Of a stretch of 64,000 nt of DNA, positions 59,501 to 64,000 are shown in pieces. Every line of letters begins with the position of its first letter. The first letter of the stretch is position 1. The notes under the pieces are model-generated. The model did not search any database and was not told the origin of the DNA. It worked only from the letters and a program-made list of their open reading frames with translations. The position numbers and the translations under genes were made by a program. Origin of the DNA: JBDWFY01 sp965275915 (lineage in GTDB: Bacteria; Pseudomonadota; Alphaproteobacteria; Rhizobiales; Stappiaceae); contig CBDHYI010000003.1 of assembly GCA_965275915.1 (NCBI GenBank), positions 261,775-325,774 on the forward strand, given 5' to 3'.

Positions 59501-62500
59501 AAGCGTCTGAGCGATGCCGAGCGGGCCGGCGACCGCATTCATGCGGTGATCCGGGGCAGCGCGGTCAATCATGACGGCGCCAGCAACGGGCTGACGGCGC
59601 CCAGCGGTGCGGCCCAGCAGGCGCTGATCGAGGACGCCTTGTCGCGGGCGGGTCTGCGGCCGTCGGAGGTGGACTATCTTGAGTGCCACGGCACGGGCAC
59701 GGAGCTGGGTGATCCGATCGAGGTGCGGGCGGCGGCGGCGGCCTATGGGGATAGTCGCGATCCGGACCGTCCGCTGCTCATTGGGTCTGTGAAGACCAAT
59801 ATCGGCCATCTTGAGGCTGCGGCGGGGGTGGCCGGTCTGATCAAGACGGTGCTGGCGCTGGAGCATGGGCAGATCCCGAAGCATCTGAACCTCATTACGC
59901 CGAACCCGCATATCGACTGGGATGCGCTGCTGGTGCGTGTGACGTCTGAAGCGACGCCGCTGCCGCGCCTGAGTGACCGGCCGGCGCGGGCAGCGGTGTC
60001 GTCCTTCGGCTTCTCGGGCACGAACGCGCATGTGGTTCTTGAGGGTTACGGGTCGTCCGGGGAAGCGCCGTCACGTGCGGTGCCTGTGGTGTGGCCGTCG
60101 GTGCTTGAGAGCGCGGCGCTGGAGGCGCCCCCTCCTGATGTTCTGCGTCCTCGGTCTCATCGTGTTCTTGGGCTTTCCGGCAAGACGGCTGCGGCGTTGC
60201 AGGATCTGGCGCGTGGGTATCTTGACTGGTTTGCTTCCCATCCTGAGATGGATGCGGAGGTCCTGGCGGATCTTGCCTACACGGCGGGCGTTGGTCGGAG
60301 CCATTTTGGTGAGCGTGCGGGTCTGGTGTTTGAGGATGGCGATGATCTGAAGGCGGGTCTTGAGGCGCTGGCTTCGGGGGTGTCTGCTGCGGGTCTGATG
60401 ACCGGGTCGCGTGCGGCGGGTTCGGGTGCGGTGCGTGTGGCGTTTGTGTTCACCGGTCAGGGCAGCCAGTGGGTTGGCATGGGGCGGGATCTTTATGAGA
60501 GCGAGCCTGTGTTCCGTGCGGTTCTGGACCGGTGCGATGGTGTGCTGCGGGATCTTCGCGGTGTGTCGCTTCTGGATGTGATGTTCGGGCGCGAGGGCGC
60601 TTGTGGGGACATCAACGACACGGCGTGGACGCAGCCTGCCCTGTATGCGCTTGAGGTTGGTCTGACGGCGCTTTGGCGCAGTGTGGGTGTGGAACCGTGT
60701 GTGGTTCTGGGTCACTCGGTTGGTGAACTTGCGGCGGCGCATGCGGCGGGTGTTCTGTCTTTGGAAGAGGGTTTGCGTCTTGCGGCGTCTCGGGGTGCGC
60801 TGATGGGGGCGTTGCCGGTCGAGGGCGCTTCGGCTGGTGCGATGGCGGCGGTGTTTGCCGGGACGGAGCGGGTTGCTGCGGCGGTTGAGGCTGTCAATGC
60901 GGTTGTCCATGGGACCGATGGTGCCGGCCTGAGTGTTGCGGCGGACAACGGGTCGCACCGTGTGGTGAGCGGTCCTGCGGGTCTGGTTGCGGACCTGGAG
61001 GATCAGCTTGCGGCAGAGGGTGTGCGTGTTGAACGTCTGGTGACGAGCCACGCCTTCCACTCGGCGCTGATGGATCCGATGCTGGCGGATCTTGAGGAAG
61101 TTGTCTCGGGTCTGCGGATCGGGGCGCCACGGGTTCCGCTGATCAGCAATGTGACGGGGCGTGTTGTTGGCGAGAACGAGATTCTGGACGGAGCGTACTG
61201 GCGCCGGCACGCGCGCGAGGCTGTGCGCTTTGCCGACGGTGTGGCAGCGCTGGCGGGTGAGGGCGTGGATCTTCTGATTGAGCTCGGACCGCATGGCGTT
61301 CTGGGCCCGATGGCGGCGCTGGCGTGGCCTGAAGATGCGGACCAATCAGCCCCGACAATGATTGCGAGCCTTGTGCGGGGCGGCGAGGCGGATGCGCCTT
61401 ACGCGTTGGCGCTTGCGGGTCTTTATGCGGCGGGAGCCGATCTCGACTTTGCAGCGCTTTATGGCGGCGAGGCGCGTCGCAAGCTGTCGCTGCCGGGCAC
61501 CCCGTTCCAGCGTGAACGCTACTGGATCGACCCGGCCAGGCGGCGTCGGCAGGCCGACGGCCACCCGCTGCTGGGGCAGCGGCATGAGCTGCCGAAGGGC
61601 GAGGTGAGCTTCGAGAGCGAGGTGCTGGCTTCGGATCCGCAGTGGCTGTCGGATCATCGTGTGTTCGGCCGTGTGGTGGCGCCCGGGGCGATGTATGCCT
61701 CGCTGGCGGCCGCGGCGGCGATGGACGTCAAGGCTCGAGCGCTGAACGGGTCATCGGCCGGTTCGGTTGGTCCGGTGGTGCTGGAGGGTATGCAGCTGCA
61801 CGCGCCGCTGATGCTGGACGAGGCGGAGGACGATGCCGGCCGGTCGCTGCAGGTCATGCTGGGTTGCCCGGAGGACGGCGAAGCCGGGGTCCACGAGTCT
61901 CGGCCGGTAGAGATCTACAGCCGGGGTGCCGGTGAGGATGGCTGGCGGCTGCACGCCCAGGGGCGTGTGTCGGCGGGAGCGGTCGAGCCGGCGGCGGCTG
62001 TCGATCCGGAGGAACTGACGGCGGGTCTTACGGCTGTGGACGTGTCCGGGCTGTACGGGTCCTTTACCGATCTTGGGATCGGCTACGGTGCGTCGTTCCA
62101 GGGTCTGGCGTCGGTCTGGTCGGGGTCTGGCGAGGCGGTCGGCGAGGTGGTTCTGGCGGCCGGTCTGGAGACAGCGGCGCTGTTGGTGCATCCGGTGCAG
62201 CTGGATGGTTGCTTCCAGGTTCTGGCGGCGGCTCTGGGTGAGACGGTCGGTGAGAGGGCCGGCGGGGCCGCTGGTGAGAGCGGTGTGACCTATCTGCCGT
62301 TTGGCTGGGAGCGTTTGTGGCTGTCGGGTGCGCTGCCGGAGCGTGTGCTGTGCCATGCGCGTCTTCGGCCGGTGGAAAAGGGCGGCAGGGAAAGCGATGA
62401 CGGTGCAGTGCCGGAGGTGCGGCTTGCGGATCTGTCCTTCTACGATCCGGACGGCCGGCCGCTGGGCGGTGTGACGGGCTTCAGCATGAAGCGGGCGACG

Positions 62501-64000
62501 CGCGCGGCGCTACTGTCGGCGAGCGAGCGTGTTGAGGATCTGCTTTACGAGGTTGTTTGGCGGGATCGTCCTTTGGCGGGCGGCCCGCGTCCGGCGGCGT
62601 TCCTTGTGGGTCCGGAGCGTCTGGCGGAAGCGGTGCCGGACATGGCGGCGCTGCTTTCCGGGGAGGGTCTTGACCCTGCGGACCTGTTGCGGTTCCTGGA
62701 AGACAGCGAGCGGCTGTCGCGGGCTTACGCGCTGGCGGCTTTGGACGAGCTGGGCTGGCGGCGTCGGGCGGGGGATGGCGTTGACGCGGAGGCTCTGCGG
62801 CGTCGGTTGAAGGTGGTTGAGGACCATGAGCGTCTGTTCGGCCGTCTGCTGGGTCTGCTGGCCGAGGCCGGTGTGCTGGTGGCGGATGAGGCGGCTGAAG
62901 GGCGTTACCGTGTTCTGATCGGGTCCGGGGGTCGGCTGCCGGACACGGCTCTGGCGGAAGAGGCTCTGGGCGATCCGGAAGCGCTGTTGGCGTCTTTGGA
63001 GGAACGTTATCCGTTTGGCCGGATCGAGCTGGGCCTTTTGTCGCGCTGCGGGTCGGCTCTGGCGGAGGTTCTGCGGGGCCGTTCGGACCCGCTGGCGCTG
63101 CTGTTCAGCGACGACAGCGCGAGCGCTGCGGCGCTTTACCGGGAGGCGCCTGCGGCGCGGGCCTATAACCGTCTGGTGGCCGAGACGGTGTCGGCGGCGG
63201 TGTCGGAGTTGCCGGAAGGTCGCCGGCTGCGGGTGCTGGAGGTCGGTGCCGGGACGGGGGGGACGACGGCGTCGGTGCTGCCAGTGCTGCCGGCGGACCG
63301 GTTTGATTATGTCTACACGGATATCTCGGCGGGCTTTTTTGCCGATGCGGAGGCCCGGTTCGGTCCGGACCTGGACTACCGGGTTCTGGACATTGAGCGT
63401 GACCCTGTGGCGCAGGGCTTTGCGGCGCAGGGTTACGACCTTGTGGTGGCGGCGAACGTGCTGCATGCGACGCGGGACATCGGGGCGACGCTGGAACACT
63501 GCCGGGACTTGCTGGCACCGTCGGGTGTGCTGGTGGCGCTTGAGGGTCTGCGGCGTCAGGGCTGGCTGGACCTGACCTTTGGTCTTTTGGAGGGCTGGTG
63601 GCGGTTTGCCGACGGCTATCGTCCGGACGGGGCGTTGCTGGACGCGGTGCAGTGGGGCCGCGTGCTGGAAGATACTGGCTATGTGGAGACGGCGGTTCTG
63701 GGAGCGGATGGCGAAGCTGCTACTCAGGGTGTCATTGTGGCGCGGGGTTCGTCGGACGTGTCGGAGCGGCCGGGTGTTTGGCTGCTGGCGGCGGATGCGG
63801 GCGGAGCGGCGGAGCAGCTTGCACAAGCGCTCGCGGCCGGTCTTGCGGAGCGCGACCAGACGGTGGTTCTGGCCGGCGCGGGCCTGGAGGACGCTGCCCC
63901 CGACCTCACCGAAGAAGACTTCACCGGCCGGGTGACACGGGCCTATGTGGATGGGACGCGCCGGGAGGCGTGGGTATCGCTGCTGGAGGGCCTGCCGGGC
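56555..64000 (+). CDS. Giant FAAL-polyketide synthase (loading ligase + type I PKS), 3' end outside window
   Basis: At least 2482 residues in one frame from ATG 56555. Domains: fatty acyl-AMP ligase (about 40-620; YTSGTTGAPKGVM, ILGRIKEMIIIRGRNH); acyl carrier protein with phosphopantetheine Ser in G-I-D-S-L (about 684); ketosynthase (about 741-1165; DTACSSS with Cys near 908, ECHGTGTELGDP, KTNIGHLEAAAG); acyltransferase (about 1300-1590; GHSVGELAAAHA near 1385, and SHAFHSALMDP, the His-Ala-Phe-His form usual for malonyl-CoA); dehydratase (about 1670-1960; DHRVFGRVVAPG, Asp in HPVQLDGCFQVL); and a C-methyltransferase-like domain (LEVGAGTGGTTASVL near 2229). Reducing domains and further ACP would lie beyond the edge. 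Builds a fatty-acid-primed, probably methylated polyketide or lipid. Confidence 0.9.
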   Translation, partial: MDDSRNQNKPGDDTVGQLKTAIPGKAGRGRRAVARRRTPRTLASLLRDRAESDGVRDGFVFHSYRKVGPPVEQRLSYAGLQHRAMAIAATVQASCAAGDRVVILCPPGLDYIASFFGCQLAGMVAVPAYPPGNAKHMGRLGSILADAGASAILAPSDLSGRLAGWADAADLLPRRIAVDAIDAEAAADWVDPNCLPGDLAFLQYTSGTTGAPKGVMVSQGNLMANLKAQRQRLRVSANSVGSFWLPPFHDMGLIAAILLPIYCGFEAFLMPPAAFVQQPMRWLKTISERRATFSIAPNFAYDLCVRALDGLPTSPDLDLSSWAVAANAAETVRPATLDRFAERFGPYGFDRRSFYPCYGMAEFTLLATGASRKADPVLTEASTEALQSRSILAPVDVPSRGADASERSKTTTRLVGCGAIVSEHDLRIVDPETCCEVAEGAIGEIWLSGASVAQGYWAKPDLTEATFRARLKGVRGRSKAYLRTGDLGALVDGEVHILGRIKEMIIIRGRNHYAQDIEATATDAHVSVAQDRAAAFAVEVGADGTVVAPGGPGTVEERLVLVQEVKRAGMRRLDGDAVCAAVRQAIVAEHEVEPQAIVLIRPASLPRATSGKIQRRRARALFLSGELTEIARWERPVPVTDVEPPPVAGDRTALEGWLRSLVGRAIGRVPQDIPVDVALRELGIDSLAGVQLTGRIAQALGVTLEASQLYDLPTIRALAVHLGAEGGTRDGMALPATARPDEPIAIVGLACRFPGSNEGLEGFGDLLFAGRSGIGPVPAGRWDAASVAAPPEGGFIEDIDRFDAGFFRIAPVEAMLMDPQQRLLLETSWQALEHAGLPPDGLWGSRTGVFFGISTHDYDGLVCQAQEGGTGAGGDTGLYVGTGNANSVAVGRLSYVLGLRGPALAIDTACSSSLVAVDAACEALRGRRAGLVLAGGVNAMLMPALTVAFAGAGMLSADGRCKTFDAAADGYVRGEGCGVVVLKRLSDAERAGDRIHAVIRGSAVNHDGASNGLTAPSGAAQQALIEDALSRAGLRPSEVDYLECHGTGTELGDPIEVRAAAAAYGDSRDPDRPLLIGSVKTNIGHLEAAAGVAGLIKTVLALEHGQIPKHLNLITPNPHIDWDALLVRVTSEATPLPRLSDRPARAAVSSFGFSGTNAHVVLEGYGSSGEAPSRAVPVVWPSVLESAALEAPPPDVLRPRSHRVLGLSGKTAAALQDLARGYLDWFASHPEMDAEVLADLAYTAGVGRSHFGERAGLVFEDGDDLKAGLEALASGVSAAGLMTGSRAAGSGAVRVAFVFTGQGSQWVGMGRDLYESEPVFRAVLDRCDGVLRDLRGVSLLDVMFGREGACGDINDTAWTQPALYALEVGLTALWRSVGVEPCVVLGHSVGELAAAHAAGVLSLEEGLRLAASRGALMGALPVEGASAGAMAAVFAGTERVAAAVEAVNAVVHGTDGAGLSVAADNGSHRVVSGPAGLVADLEDQLAAEGVRVERLVTSHAFHSALMDPMLADLEEVVSGLRIGAPRVPLISNVTGRVVGENEILDGAYWRRHAREAVRFADGVAALAGEGVDLLIELGPHGVLGPMAALAWPEDADQSAPTMIASLVRGGEADAPYALALAGLYAAGADLDFAALYGGEARRKLSLPGTPFQRERYWIDPARRRRQADGHPLLGQRHELPKGEVSFESEVLASDPQWLSDHRVFGRVVAPGAMYASLAAAAAMDVKARALNGSSAGSVGPVVLEGMQLHAPLMLDEAEDDAGRSLQVMLGCPEDGEAGVHESRPVEIYSRGAGEDGWRLHAQGRVSAGAVEPAAAVDPEELTAGLTAVDVSGLYGSFTDLGIGYGASFQGLASVWSGSGEAVGEVVLAAGLETAALLVHPVQLDGCFQVLAAALGETVGERAGGAAGESGVTYLPFGWERLWLSGALPERVLCHARLRPVEKGGRESDDGAVPEVRLADLSFYDPDGRPLGGVTGFSMKRATRAALLSASERVEDLLYEVVWRDRPLAGGPRPAAFLVGPERLAEAVPDMAALLSGEGLDPADLLRFLEDSERLSRAYALAALDELGWRRRAGDGVDAEALRRRLKVVEDHERLFGRLLGLLAEAGVLVADEAAEGRYRVLIGSGGRLPDTALAEEALGDPEALLASLEERYPFGRIELGLLSRCGSALAEVLRGRSDPLALLFSDDSASAAALYREAPAARAYNRLVAETVSAAVSELPEGRRLRVLEVGAGTGGTTASVLPVLPADRFDYVYTDISAGFFADAEARFGPDLDYRVLDIERDPVAQGFAAQGYDLVVAANVLHATRDIGATLEHCRDLLAPSGVLVALEGLRRQGWLDLTFGLLEGWWRFADGYRPDGALLDAVQWGRVLEDTGYVETAVLGADGEAATQGVIVARGSSDVSERPGVWLLAADAGGAAEQLAQALAAGLAERDQTVVLAGAGLEDAAPDLTEEDFTGRVTRAYVDGTRREAWVSLLEGLPG

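Noticed and set aside
60071..63826. Long minus-strand frames of 424 and 438 codons within the PKS
   Set aside because: Arg/His/Pro-rich translations typical of the reverse strand of GC-rich coding DNA, fully covered by the intact PKS frame.
1..64000. tRNA or rRNA genes, or a tRNA-anchored attachment site
   Set aside because: No cloverleaf-like sequence with a TTCRA arm or rRNA segments was noticed on either strand by reading; a covariance scan could not be run.

Overview
The window looks like plasmid (or integrated conjugative element) DNA from an alphaproteobacterium, most likely Hyphomicrobiales/Rhizobiales or a marine relative. The basis is a Ti-type TraA relaxase with divergent traC/traD and an oriT-like nick site, a backbone of rhizobial-plasmid-type genes (ParB-like, ArdC, DUF3768, strawberry-notch helicase, Toprim, DUF2493, DUF736), a luxR/luxI pair and IS427/IS3-type elements. 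Genus cannot be fixed from the sequence alone. No rRNA, tRNA or CRISPR array was seen.

Layout. 0-1 kb: quorum-sensing pair (luxI start at the left edge, luxR) with CATATG-centred palindromes. 1-4 kb: small genes, an XRE regulator, a broken SRAP gene, a lipoprotein and an Asp-tailed secreted protein. 4-19.3 kb: a co-directional plasmid backbone (ParB-like, small proteins, DUF3768, ArdC, HSP90-like ATPase, PAPS-reductase-like protein with a frameshift, 1437-residue methyltransferase/SNO helicase, Toprim protein, DUF2493). Three of these genes share a two-hairpin leader that masks the ribosome-binding site; several others have terminator-like hairpins just before the start codon. 19.3-33.2 kb: a cargo island flanked by duplicated 3' ends of the DUF2493 gene. 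It carries a nuclease, a 2651-residue RTX-type secreted protein and AT-rich genes for small exported proteins, plus two copies of a GC-rich repeat with a 207-bp identical core. 33.5-38.6 kb: backbone resumes (SSB-like, DUF736, winged-helix-like protein, Fic-KfrB fusion, HEPN-like protein).

38.7-54 kb: DNA transfer. A TrwB/TraD-like coupling protein with a TraC-like partner, an inserted block (membrane protein, SnoaL-LuxR regulator, IS5/IS427-type element, structured leader), then traD-traC, oriT, traA, an AAA ATPase with a palindromic operator, and a dotD-dotC-dotB (traH-traI-traJ) operon of the type IVB/I-type secretion family. The MobQ relaxase combined with Dot/Icm-type parts suggests a hybrid conjugation machine, most of whose pore genes are not in view. 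54-56.4 kb: truncated transposases and gene fragments. 56.5-64 kb: the start of a giant FAAL-ACP-KS-AT-DH-MT polyketide synthase running off the right edge.

Working hypothesis: if the nick site is read correctly, the minus strand is transferred and the region left of oriT enters first. The plus-strand backbone genes would then use the incoming strand as template, and their hairpin-rich leaders are candidates for entry-phase control elements (structured RNA leaders or single-stranded-DNA promoters). This is inference, not shown by the sequence.
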